A stretch of DNA of 64,000 nucleotides from DASZQY01 sp036511595 (lineage in GTDB: Bacteria; Pseudomonadota; Alphaproteobacteria; Rhizobiales; Kaistiaceae). Both the position numbers and the translations under genes were made by a program. Below the pieces are notes generated by a model. That model did no database searches. It was not told where the DNA came from and saw only the letters and a list, made by a program, of their open reading frames with translations. The number at the start of each line of letters is the position of its first letter. Position 1 is the stretch's first letter. Below are positions 1 through 7,488 of this stretch, piece after piece. The stretch is from positions 1-64,000 of the forward strand of contig DATCBY010000065.1 in assembly GCA_036511595.1 (NCBI GenBank), given 5' to 3'.

Positions 1-192
1 CGCTTTCGCCACGCCGCTGCCAGTCTCTGGGCCAGTGTCGATCCGGAAAATGATCGCGGCGCCAAGGATCTGCTCGGTCATCGCTCCTTCGACATGACAG
101 AGCGGTACTACATCCAGGCGCAGTCTCGCATGGCGGGACGCGCCCTCGCAGAGGTGATTGCGACCAGCCACCATCGCACTCGGGGGGCATGA
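1..192 (+). CDS. Tyrosine recombinase/integrase, C-terminal fragment
   Basis: The first 63 codons of the window, open from base 1 to a TGA at 190-192, are the catalytic end of a tyrosine recombinase. The sequence shows an Arg-Phe-Arg-His box near the edge (residues 1-4 of the visible part), then a Leu-Leu-Gly-His box, then Thr-Glu-Arg-Tyr-Tyr, where one of the two tyrosines is the DNA-cleaving nucleophile. The conserved order R..H, LGH, Y is the family signature. The rest of the gene lies outside the window, so whether the whole enzyme is intact is unknown. Its position beside a defence cassette suggests it marks one side of an integrated element. Confidence 0.85.
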   Translation, partial: RFRHAAASLWASVDPENDRGAKDLLGHRSFDMTERYYIQAQSRMAGRALAEVIATSHHRTRGA

Positions 193-338
193 TCGCTAGG
201 TGCTCTTGCGGGCCGCCTGACTCTCAATCCGAGGGCGCCTGAGTTTTCAAGAGGGGTCAGTTGCGCGCGGCCCGCACTTGTCGTCTTCTACAGCGTCAAC
301 TCAATGTGACTTCCCGGACCTCCATCTGGGCTAAGCAG

Positions 339-371
339 AAGGCCTCGCTGAATCCTTTGGCGGGGCCTTTT
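339..371 (+). terminator. Rho-independent terminator-like hairpin
   Basis: A 10-bp stem with one G/T mismatch (339-348 pairing with 360-369) encloses an 11-nt loop and is followed by TT and a further T-rich stretch. It lies in the non-coding gap 193-414 between the recombinase tail and the CBASS-like genes. It could end recombinase transcription or be a remnant of whatever lay here before insertion. No other gene is convincing in 193-414; a short overlapping frame at 261-518 has no family likeness or ribosome binding site. Confidence 0.5.
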
Positions 372-414
372 GCATTTGAGATCACGGAGACCTCGCACCG
401 CCGATTCGGGATAA

Positions 415-765
415 GGTGCGGCTGGCGACGGTGCTCATCAGGCCTTGCCTCCCGTTGTCCGGCTCGCCCTGGCGGCCTTCGCGACGGCCCCTTGCACGCG
501 CATCTACTGCGTTTATGACGACGACGCAATCGACGGCTCCGACGCTAACGAAGACGCGCTCGGCTACGATCCGCTCAAAGGCGACTGGCACGTCTCGCTG
601 CCCTCCCAGAGCGACGACCTTGCGTGGGTCCAGACGGCCCTCAAGAAGCACAGCGCCTGCATCACCGCGCGCGATGCCGATGACGCCGTCACCACCGACG
701 AGAGCGCCGCGGCGGCGAAGGCGCAGACCCTCACCCTCGATCCGAAGGGGTTCCTCGGCTCATGA
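415..765 (+). CDS. ORF fragment at head of CBASS-like operon, function unknown
   Basis: This frame is open from just after a TAA at 412-414 to TGA at 763-765, and could start at TTG 445 (106 residues). The protein is rich in Asp and Ala and contains an Ile-Tyr-Cys-Val-Tyr-Asp-Asp-Asp segment followed by a Trp-His-Val-Ser stretch. I do not recognise the family. Two facts suggest it is the 3' part of a real gene. Its stop overlaps the next ATG in an ATGA (762-765), typical of coupled operon genes, and the part from about codon 20 onward looks like ordinary protein. There is no convincing ribosome binding site or ATG upstream, so the 5' end is probably missing. It is not recognisably a TRIP13-type ATPase. 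Confidence 0.45.
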   Translation, partial: GAAGDGAHQALPPVVRLALAAFATAPCTRIYCVYDDDAIDGSDANEDALGYDPLKGDWHVSLPSQSDDLAWVQTALKKHSACITARDADDAVTTDESAAAAKAQTLTLDPKGFLGS

Positions 766-1261
766 CCAGCGTCGCCGTCAACACCTACACGCACTCCGTT
801 ACCTACGGGACAACATCTTGAAGAGCTTCAAGGACATCGTCCGGCTCAGCGGACTCGATCCCGAGAAGCTCGTCGCCAACTGGGAAACCAACATAAGGGC
901 GCTCAAGACGTGGCTCGGCACCGGCGACCTGCTGGGCGTGGCGCTTGAAGTATTCAACCCCAAAACGGGGTCGCTGATCATCCGCTGGGACGTCGACGTC
1001 GTCTACGGCTGGTCCTCCGGCGACGGCAACTTCTGGACCGACACCGAGCAGCTCAGGTACCACATCCAAAAAGCCGGCGTGGCGCCGGCCGACGCCCGCT
1101 ACGACATCCTGCTGCACACCAAGGCCGGCCGGCCCGACATCGCGGGGTGGGGCACGGGCGCCTATCGCTCCACGGACGGCTTCGTAAGGCACAGCCTGGG
1201 CACGACCATTGAGCACAGCGGCCTCGGTGGTAACGCCGCTTACTGGAGGAGGACGAACTGA
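762..1261 (+). pseudogene. CBASS bacterial HORMA-domain protein, frameshifted
   Basis: Starting at ATG 762, 15 codons read as a typical bacterial HORMA start (Met-Thr-Ser-Val...Ser-Val-Thr-Tyr), then the frame runs into TGA about 4 codons later. The rest of the HORMA protein continues in another frame from about 810 to TGA 1259-1261. It contains Asp-Asn-Ile-Leu-Lys-Ser, the Gly-Arg/Trp-Asp-Val-Asp core, a Phe-Trp-Thr-Asp-Thr-Glu segment and the C-terminal Ser-Leu-Gly-Thr-Thr-Ile-Glu motif. From memory of the family, two residues are expected between the Tyr and Asp-Asn-Ile, so about 4 bases (or 1) appear lost near 806-810. In HORMA-type CBASS, this protein binds and activates the CD-NTase when it captures a closure peptide. 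The stop overlaps the CD-NTase start (TGATG). The lesion may be a true inactivation or a base-calling error. Confidence 0.8.
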
Positions 1262-2163
1262 TGCTGACGATCGACGAGGCTTTCCGCAAATTCAAGAGCC
1301 GCCTGGAGCTCAACGACAAGGAGCAGGCGAACGCATCGGCGCGGCAGAACGAGGTGCGCGATTATCTCGACACGAAATTCGCGATCGACACCAGCTTTCT
1401 CACCGGCTCCTACAGGCGCCACACCAAGACCAAGCCACTCAAGGACATCGACATCTTTTTCGTGCTGAAGGAATCGGAGCGTTACTACCGCGACAAGGCG
1501 CCGTCGGTCGTCATCAAGGATTTCTACGATGCGCTCGTCGAGAAGTACGGCAAGGATGCCGTGCGCAAGCAGAGCCGCTCGGTCAATGTCGACTTCGGCG
1601 TCTTCGTCGACGTCGACGACAACACCGACTACCGGGTCCTCAGCGTTGATGTCGTGCCTGCCTTCGCCAAGGGCGACGACTACGAGATTCCCGACACCGA
1701 CACCGGCAAGTGGATTGAGACCAACCCGAAGATCCACGCGAACAAGGCGACCACCGCCCACCAAGCCTTCTCCAGCGAATGGAAGGGCCTCGTTCGCATG
1801 GTCAAATACTGGAACAACAACCCGAAGCACGGCGCCGACAAGCCGGTAAAACCGTCCTTCCTGATCGAGGTCATGGCCCTCGAATGCCTTCATAGCGGAT
1901 GGCAGGGGCAGTTCGACTATGAGATCCAAGGCCTGTTCGCGACGCTAGCCGATCGCATCTTCGACACGTGGCCTGACCCGGCGGGCCTAGGCCCGGCCGT
2001 CAGCAACGGCATGGACAGCGCCCACAAGCAGCGCGCCTGCGATCTCCTGGTAGCGGCGGGTCGCGACGCTTCGCTCGCCATCAATCACACCCGCCAGAAT
2101 CGTAACGGCGAAGCCTTGGCGGCGTGGCGCGGCCTGTTCGGCACGAAGTTTCCGCTGTCGTGA
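1261..2163 (+). CDS. CD-NTase (cGAS/DncV-like nucleotidyltransferase) of a CBASS system
   Basis: A 300-residue CD-NTase that would make a cyclic di- or trinucleotide alarm signal on phage infection. The active site is complete: Gly49-Ser50 followed by Asp62-Ile-Asp64, and a third acidic residue at Asp130 in a Ser-Val-Asp-Val-Val-Pro strand. A helical OAS1-like C-terminal half follows. The ATG overlaps the HORMA stop, so translation of this gene is probably coupled to the frameshifted gene upstream. The next gene, 22 bp downstream, is the likely effector or accessory protein. Which nucleotide it makes cannot be read from the sequence. Family assignment is firm; activity in this strain is uncertain because its partner is broken. 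Confidence 0.9.
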   Translation: MLTIDEAFRKFKSRLELNDKEQANASARQNEVRDYLDTKFAIDTSFLTGSYRRHTKTKPLKDIDIFFVLKESERYYRDKAPSVVIKDFYDALVEKYGKDAVRKQSRSVNVDFGVFVDVDDNTDYRVLSVDVVPAFAKGDDYEIPDTDTGKWIETNPKIHANKATTAHQAFSSEWKGLVRMVKYWNNNPKHGADKPVKPSFLIEVMALECLHSGWQGQFDYEIQGLFATLADRIFDTWPDPAGLGPAVSNGMDSAHKQRACDLLVAAGRDASLAINHTRQNRNGEALAAWRGLFGTKFPLS

Positions 2164-2184
2164 ATCTTAACGGTGAGGTGTGTC

Positions 2185-2910
2185 ATGTCCGAGTGGTCGT
2201 TATCACAGCTTCTTGCCTCGCTTCACGAGGATATTCAGCAGCGCCTCGCCACGGTGAGGAAGACGATCAAGCATCCGGGCTCTAAGGGCGACGCCAGCGA
2301 AAATGTCTGGATCGCCATGCTCGACCTCTATTTGCCAAAACGCTACCAGACCGCCAAAGCGCATGTCGTCGACAGTCAGGGGAATTTCAGCGAGCAGATC
2401 GACGTCGTCGTGTTCGACCGGCAGTACTCGCCCTTCATCTTTACATACGCTGGCCAGACAATCATTCCGGCGGAGAGCGTCTACGCCGTGTTCGAGGCGA
2501 AGCAGACGGCAGACGCGGCGCTGGTCCGCTACGCGCAGGACAAGGTTGCCAGCGTGCGGCGGCTGCACCGCACCAGCCTTCCCATTCCTCATGCCGGCGG
2601 CGTCTATCCCCCCAAACCCCTGATCCCCATCCTCGGTGGTCTGCTGACTTTCGAGAGCGAGTGGAGCCCGGCCTTGGGTACCCCCTTCGCCAACGCCCTA
2701 AAGGCGGGAATGGGCGAGCGCCAGCTCGACATCGGTTGCGTCGCCTCTCACGGCCACTTCTTCCGCAATCCTGTGTCCAGCTCCTATATTTTCGAGAGCG
2801 AGAGCAAGGCCGCGACCGCCTTTCTGTTCAAACTCATCTCGCGTCTTCAGTTCAGCGGGACCGTGCCGATGATCGACATCGAGGCCTATGCAAAATGGCT
2901 GGTGAAATAG
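2185..2910 (+). CDS. DUF6602-family, PD-(D/E)XK-like protein; possible CBASS effector
   Basis: A 241-residue soluble protein matching the DUF6602 family as I know it. The visible pattern fits a PD-(D/E)XK nuclease fold: Glu39 in an early helix (Gly-Asp-Ala-Ser-Glu), Asp73 in Gln-Ile-Asp-Val-Val-Val, then Glu104-Ala-Lys106 at the end of a strand, all spaced as in such enzymes. The start at 2185 is preferred over 2173 because GGTGAGG lies just upstream of it. It follows the CD-NTase by 22 bp on the same strand, the place of the effector in CBASS operons, so a nucleotide-activated nuclease is a reasonable inference. No separate ligand-sensing domain is obvious, and no membrane segment or TIR domain is present. 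Confidence 0.65.
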   Translation: MSEWSLSQLLASLHEDIQQRLATVRKTIKHPGSKGDASENVWIAMLDLYLPKRYQTAKAHVVDSQGNFSEQIDVVVFDRQYSPFIFTYAGQTIIPAESVYAVFEAKQTADAALVRYAQDKVASVRRLHRTSLPIPHAGGVYPPKPLIPILGGLLTFESEWSPALGTPFANALKAGMGERQLDIGCVASHGHFFRNPVSSSYIFESESKAATAFLFKLISRLQFSGTVPMIDIEAYAKWLVK

Positions 2911-3024
2911 TCGGGACGGTGCGCAGAGGTAATTTGGGTCGCCTGCGCGGAGGGATGATCACCGTAATTTCGGACAAGGCCGGGACGCCATCTTCGCCGT
3001 CAGCGAGGCTGGGCTAGACGCCGG

Positions 3025-4860
3025 TTACAGCGCCGCGATCCTGTCGATGACGCTTTCCTTCATCTGCGCCGCAGCATGGCGTGCCGGTGAGTCCGCCGCC
3101 ACCAGCGATGGGAGCGCGAGGCCGTCCAACGCCTCTGTGAGCCGGCCGGCGAGATCGTTGACGGCCGCGTCAGCCGCGGCCGCACTGAGGCCGGCGGTGG
3201 TCGCGAGCGTCTTGAAGTCAGCGCGACGAAGGCGATCATCCTTGCCGTTGAGCTTGAGCGCCATGCGGTCGCCGGCCAAGCGCGGGAAAACGCGCGTCGT
3301 CACCGCATCATAGAGCGGCGCAATTCGCACGCTCGCGAACCTGTTGCTCTTGGGCTCGGCGATCTTGAGCAAACCGAGATTCTTGAGGTGCATGTCGCCG
3401 TCGGCGATCAGCCAGGCGAACAGCGCGCGCTTAAGAATGAGGAGAAGATCGGCCTCCGGATCTGTGGATAGCGGCCGCACGGCGCGGGCGACGCGTTCGA
3501 TCGTCGCGTCGTACTTGGCCGCGGTCGGTACGCCCAGCACTGACGCAAAATCCTCGAGTGCCAGCAGCCGCGTGTCGTTGCCGTCGCGGCGGATGTCGAA
3601 ACGCTCGATAAGCAATGCGGGAGGCATGCCGTCGGGCATAGCGACGAGCGCCATGGCGGGCACCGCAAAGCCCGCCGCCGCGCCGAGGGTAAGCGATTGC
3701 CATTCGATGACGGGGAGTATGTCGAAGCCGCTGGTGCCGGCGGGCTTAAGGATGTGGGTGAAGGGGCGGCCGGTGCTGGGAGTGAGTTCGCCGTCGCCGG
3801 CAAGGAACATCGGCGCCTTGATTTGGATGCCCGATAGGCGCGGCGTGTCGTTGTGCGCGAAGATCGCAGCGAGATTGACCTCGAAACTCGGCTCGATCTC
3901 GTTGCGTCCGGGTCCCTGATAGCGGCCGGTGAAGACGCCGTCGCGTACGTAGTCGGAAAGCCGCGCATCCAGAATGTCGGCCGGCAAGGCGGCGAGTTCG
4001 GAGGCCGTCTCCGCGATCGTGATGTTCGACATGTAGCGTCTGCCCGTCCGGAGTTGGGCGCGCTCGTTAGGGTTGCCGAGGACTGACTCGAGCCAGCCTT
4101 CGGGCAGAAGCGAAACGATGAAGGGAGGCAACTGGCCGGGGGTCGTCTGGCGGACAAGAGGCGGGCCGGTTTCGTCGGTCGGCTTCCAGCGCCACTCAAA
4201 GCCGTCATTGGTAAGATTGCCGATCGGTTTGCCGTGCCAGGCGACAATCAGATCAAGTGCTGCTTCGTTCTTTGCGGGCGCGGCTGAGGGTCGGCGCAGC
4301 AGGAAGCGTTCCGCTTGTTCGCCTTCGCGGTACCACTGATTTTCCCGGGCGAGAGTCCATGCGGCGTCAGCGGCGCCTCGGGCGCTGCCATATTCTTCGA
4401 TAAGGCGCTGGGCAATCGTCTCGCGCACCCCTTCGTCGAGGGCGGCGGCATGTTCGCTGCGCTTACGGAAGGCTTCGAGGAAACGCTGGCGCGGGGCGGA
4501 GACGCCGACCGTGAATTCGCCCATGCCGTCATCGATGACGGCTTCCGCGACCGAGGGATGGTCGGGCGCGGCATTCTGGATGATTTCGAGAGCGCGTAGA
4601 CGCGTCCGCTGGATGCGGCGCCCACTGATAAAGAGGCGCCCGTCGCGGGTGGGGCCGAGCAGGACCGCGCTAGCGGCAGAAAGATAGGCGTGCGGGTAGA
4701 GGTAGCGGGCGATTCGTACGGCGTGCTTCATCACAGTGGCGTCGATGTCGTCGGTGGCGTCGATATAGATGCCGCGCATCAGTTGGACGAGCTTTCCGGT
4801 CTCAGCCTGGTAGTGGCCGCGGTTCTTGTCGATATTTTCGCCCACCAAGAAAAGAGCCAT
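3025..4860 (-). CDS. HipA-like kinase fused to an AbiEi-like N-terminal domain
   Basis: About 611 residues in one frame. Residues 1-100 resemble the winged-helix antitoxin part of AbiEi-type regulators (Gly-Lys-Leu-Val-Gln-Leu-Met-Arg-Gly-Ile-Tyr). From about 200 onward the protein is HipA-like: an N-terminal subdomain, a Leu-Leu-Ile-Glu-Arg-Phe-Asp strand, the catalytic Asp-Met-His-Leu-Lys-Asn loop near 489-494, and a metal-binding Pro-Leu-Tyr-Asp near 518. HipA proteins phosphorylate tRNA synthetases or related targets and arrest growth. Here toxin and DNA-binding antitoxin functions seem joined in one chain, with no separate HipB. ATG 4860 is chosen; a TTG at 4866 is an alternative. The gene is convergent with the CBASS-like genes and has its own operator region. 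Confidence 0.75.
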   Translation of the reverse strand: MALFLVGENIDKNRGHYQAETGKLVQLMRGIYIDATDDIDATVMKHAVRIARYLYPHAYLSAASAVLLGPTRDGRLFISGRRIQRTRLRALEIIQNAAPDHPSVAEAVIDDGMGEFTVGVSAPRQRFLEAFRKRSEHAAALDEGVRETIAQRLIEEYGSARGAADAAWTLARENQWYREGEQAERFLLRRPSAAPAKNEAALDLIVAWHGKPIGNLTNDGFEWRWKPTDETGPPLVRQTTPGQLPPFIVSLLPEGWLESVLGNPNERAQLRTGRRYMSNITIAETASELAALPADILDARLSDYVRDGVFTGRYQGPGRNEIEPSFEVNLAAIFAHNDTPRLSGIQIKAPMFLAGDGELTPSTGRPFTHILKPAGTSGFDILPVIEWQSLTLGAAAGFAVPAMALVAMPDGMPPALLIERFDIRRDGNDTRLLALEDFASVLGVPTAAKYDATIERVARAVRPLSTDPEADLLLILKRALFAWLIADGDMHLKNLGLLKIAEPKSNRFASVRIAPLYDAVTTRVFPRLAGDRMALKLNGKDDRLRRADFKTLATTAGLSAAAADAAVNDLAGRLTEALDGLALPSLVAADSPARHAAAQMKESVIDRIAAL

Positions 4861-4865
4861 ATTCA

Positions 4866-4954
4866 AACTTTCGCGTGTCTCACATGCGAGAAAGTTAGAC
4901 TAAAACGCGTGATCAGTCAAGATTCGTTAACTTTCGCGTATTTTACATACGGGA
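4866..4954 (-). promoter_or_regulatory. Two-copy operator flanking the HipA-fusion promoter
   Basis: A 26-bp element beginning AACTTTCGCGT occurs at 4866-4891 and again at 4929-4954 with 20 of 26 bases identical. The second copy holds a perfect 5-5-5 dyad, CGTAT-TTTAC-ATACG. The first copy has a partly symmetric CGTGT-CTCAC-ATGCG and is itself bounded by AACTTTC (4866-4872) and GAAAGTT (4890-4896). The copies lie on either side of a promoter reading toward the HipA fusion. This is the layout expected for negative autoregulation by the fused DNA-binding domain; the binding is inferred. Confidence 0.6.
4892..4920 (-). promoter_or_regulatory. Putative promoter of the HipA fusion gene
   Basis: On the minus strand TTGACT (4920-4915) is followed after 17 bases by TAACTT (4897-4892), about 30 bases before the ATG. 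The -35 is close to consensus and the -10 is weak. The -10 overlaps the right arm of operator copy 1, consistent with a repressed promoter. Confidence 0.4.
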
Positions 4955-5660
4955 TAGTCAGAATCCGGTGGGCTTTCTCTACTTGCGGCGCTCAGCCTCC
5001 CGACCGCCCTCAGCGACGCGGTCACATCCGATCATGGGAGCTGTCTCAGTTTACCAGGCGGGGGTTGGCGGTCGGACTCTCATCCGTGATGGTCGCCGCC
5101 ATCGTTGCGCTGGCGTGCTGGCTTAGTCCGGCGGCTAGCCGCGGCGTTGGTGGCTTTGCAGGGACGGCGGGCGAGCAGCGCCCAAGCTAGTGCCCACAGC
5201 CGAAGGGTGCCAACCGCGCGTGGCCACCTTCCCCGCTGCCTGTTCCTGCTGACGATTGTGGCCTCGCTGACTACGAGGGCAACAGTAGGCGCCGCCCCGG
5301 CTGTTGTGGAGATCAGTATGGGTTTCGTTGCCCAGGACAATAGTGATTGATCACTTCCTGCATCTTCGTGTGTGCGCAACGTTTTTGTTCGTGATCAGGC
5401 GGTTTGGCCGTAGCGGAGCGGGCCGCGCGCCCGACAAACGCAGGGGAAACGCCGAGTTTAACCTAAAGCCATCGGAACGCGTGCGGCGCCATGAGCATAG
5501 TGCTTTAACGTCGCTAAAGCGCCCGACCGCGGCAAATCTGTTGCCCTCAGCGTCGATGTCGGGCGCGCCGGGTTCGGTTCGGGCGATTGCAAGCCGCCCG
5601 GCCGAGCCGCAACTCTCAACAACGGGACTGAGTCACCCCGAAATCCGTAAGGAATCGGCC
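4955..5660. other. Gene-poor 0.7-kb spacer in the mobile island
   Basis: No frame here looks like a real gene. The longest (5105-5350 plus, 5080-5379 minus, 5304-5660 plus) have arginine-rich shadow-like composition and no ribosome binding sites. A short inverted repeat GCTTTA-N7-TAAAGC lies at 5502-5520. The stretch may carry regulatory DNA for the recombinase genes or the remains of deleted genes. Confidence 0.5.
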
Positions 5661-5840
5661 ATGACTCCGGCTGCCGTTAACTTCGACTCTGTTTCCAAAC
5701 CCAGGCGAACACTCGCTGAGATAGACTGCCGCATAGTCGCGCTGGTCGCCTCGCTCGCTATCTGGCAAGCCCGTGCCGACCACGCCGCGATGGAAAGCAA
5801 AAAGCGAGGGTCCGCCGATGAGCCAAAGAGCAGCAGCTAG
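5661..5840 (+). CDS. Small protein encoded ahead of and overlapping the serine recombinase
   Basis: A 59-residue ORF with a good ribosome binding site (AAGGAA six bases before ATG 5661). Its middle is a helical segment (Leu-Ala-Glu-Ile-Asp-Cys...Leu-Ala-Ile-Trp-Gln-Ala) and its end is Lys/Ser rich. It overlaps the recombinase start by 23 bases in a different frame, so the two are likely translationally coupled. I do not recognise the family. It could be a recombination directionality factor or simply a leader that tunes recombinase synthesis; neither is shown by the sequence. Confidence 0.5.
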   Translation: MTPAAVNFDSVSKPRRTLAEIDCRIVALVASLAIWQARADHAAMESKKRGSADEPKSSS

Positions 5841-7392
5841 GGCAGGGAAAGAGGCGGCGATTTACACCCGCTATTCCTCCGATCTTCAATCCGCGAAATC
5901 GACCAAAGATCAGGTCGCCGTTTGTCGCGCATACGCTGAGCAGAACGGCTTCGACGTGGTGCAGGTCTATTCAGACGAAGCCGTTTCGGGTACGAGCCTG
6001 AATCGACGTAACGCGTGGCGCCAACTGATGCGCGATGCCGAAGACGAAAAGTTTTCGGTGGTGATCGCGGAACACCTCGATCGCGTCAGCCGGAATACCG
6101 GCGACTATCATCGCGAAAGTGAGGTGCTGGAAAGTCTCGGCATTGAACTGCACACTCGGAGCGGTCGGCTTGGCTTTCTTGAAGCCGGCATTACGGCACT
6201 TGTCGCGGAGAACTTTTCCCGCGAACTAGGCCCGAAGGTGCATCGCGGTCAGGAAGGAAACGTGCGGGCCGGCAAACTCGCCGGTTCATTCACATTCGGC
6301 TATCGTAAAGTGCGCGGCTACGCGGGTGAACCCGAAATAGACGAAGAGAAGGCGGCGATTGTTCGCCGAATCTTTGCCGAGGCGAAGACGGGAAAGCCAG
6401 CACGTGCGATCGCGATGGATTTGAACCGCGACGGCATACCAGGACCGCGTGGCGGTCGCTGGAACGGCTCTACGATCAGCGGCAACCGCGAACGCGCCAC
6501 CGGGATATTGAGAAACGAACTTTACATCGGTCGGATAATTTGGAACCGCGCCGACGCTTCGAAACTGCCGGGCAAACGTCGCAAGAAAAGTGCGCGGCTT
6601 CGCGACAAAACAAAATGGGTAACGGGTGACCGGCCTTCGCTGCGGATCATCGACAATGAGACTTTCGAAGCGGTGCGGAATGCGCCGACGATCATGCGGA
6701 CCGCGAACCGACAGCGGACGAAATATCTTCTTTCCGGGTTGATGCGTTGCGGACGCTGCGGCGGGAATATGGTGGCAAACGGCGCCGACGCGTCCGGCCG
6801 CGTGTACGTGCGCTGCTCGGGCTACACGGAAGGCAGCGGACGGTGCGACCACGCTCGCCGGTATCACCTAGACGACATCGAGAATTCGTCGCTGGAAGCG
6901 CTGAAAAGCGAACTTCGCGAGCCGGTGCTGATTCAGCACTACATTGAGAACTATGCGGCCGAAGCGAAGCGGCTGGCGGCCGGGGCGGCCCCACGTCGGC
7001 GGAAGCTGGTAGCCCGGCAGCGCCAGCTAGAAGCGAGCCGCCAGCGATACGTTGACGCCATCGGTGACGGATCGATTCCCCTTCGGCATGTCGCCGACAA
7101 ACTAGCGGCTATCGAAGCCGACATTACCGAAGTGAAGGCCGGCATTGCCGAGGCGGAACCGCAACGGATTGAGCTATGCCAGACGACCCGGCAGGGATAC
7201 TTGTCAAAGATTGCACGGCTTGGGGACGACACACTGTCACGCGACCCGGATTCGTCGGCCGTGTTGCGCGATCTCATTGAGAGTGTGACGGTTAGGCCGG
7301 CCCCCAAGGGGCACAAGGCCGCGCTTGAATTGCATGGCTTTCTGCGAAAACTATCTGGTCATGGCGAACAGAACATTCTAACGTTCTCTTGA
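5818..7392 (+). CDS. Large serine recombinase (resolvase family integrase)
   Basis: A 524-residue enzyme that cuts and rejoins DNA at att sites through a covalent serine link. The N-terminal resolvase domain holds Tyr16-Thr-Arg18-Tyr-Ser20, where Ser20 is the nucleophile, followed by the Glu-His-Leu-Asp-Arg-Val-Ser-Arg motif. A recombinase domain follows (Gly-Tyr-Arg-Lys...Ile-Ala-Met-Asp-Leu-Asn), then a zinc ribbon near 305-350 (Cys-Gly-Arg-Cys...Arg-Cys...Gly-Arg-Cys-Asp) and a C-terminal coiled coil. ATG 5818 is chosen over the upstream frame because GAGGG lies seven bases before it. It looks complete. It is the last island gene before the pyrimidine operon, so it probably mediates or once mediated integration of this island. 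Confidence 0.92.
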   Translation: MSQRAAARAGKEAAIYTRYSSDLQSAKSTKDQVAVCRAYAEQNGFDVVQVYSDEAVSGTSLNRRNAWRQLMRDAEDEKFSVVIAEHLDRVSRNTGDYHRESEVLESLGIELHTRSGRLGFLEAGITALVAENFSRELGPKVHRGQEGNVRAGKLAGSFTFGYRKVRGYAGEPEIDEEKAAIVRRIFAEAKTGKPARAIAMDLNRDGIPGPRGGRWNGSTISGNRERATGILRNELYIGRIIWNRADASKLPGKRRKKSARLRDKTKWVTGDRPSLRIIDNETFEAVRNAPTIMRTANRQRTKYLLSGLMRCGRCGGNMVANGADASGRVYVRCSGYTEGSGRCDHARRYHLDDIENSSLEALKSELREPVLIQHYIENYAAEAKRLAAGAAPRRRKLVARQRQLEASRQRYVDAIGDGSIPLRHVADKLAAIEADITEVKAGIAEAEPQRIELCQTTRQGYLSKIARLGDDTLSRDPDSSAVLRDLIESVTVRPAPKGHKAALELHGFLRKLSGHGEQNILTFS

Positions 7393-7403
7393 CCAAATGG
7401 TCA
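7356..7403. repeat. Nested inverted repeats at the recombinase 3' end, possible att site
   Basis: TGGTCA at 7356-7361 faces TGACCA at 7390-7395, and TGACCA-AA-TGGTCA forms a 14-bp palindrome at 7390-7403 that includes the recombinase stop codon. GAAC and GTTC half-sites lie inside. Serine integrase att sites are roughly 40-50 bp imperfect inverted repeats beside the integrase gene, so this is a candidate attachment site, but no second copy is visible in the window. Confidence 0.3.
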
Positions 7404-7488
7404 GGAAATCTCGCTGTTTCTGTAGATGAAAAGGTTCGTGCGCGCAATGCGGGCGGACCGGTCGGGCGGGAGCGTTGAGGAGCGGCGC

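Noticed and set aside
261..518. Open frame in the gap before the CBASS-like genes
   Set aside because: Starts with no ribosome site, overlaps the terminator-like hairpin, and reads as Arg/Cys-rich noise.
5105..5350. 81-codon open frame in the island spacer
   Set aside because: Composition typical of a random GC-rich frame, no ribosome site; a competing frame exists on the other strand.
5502..5520. GCTTTA-N7-TAAAGC inverted repeat
   Set aside because: Short arms, no T-run, no promoter element beside it; could occur by chance.
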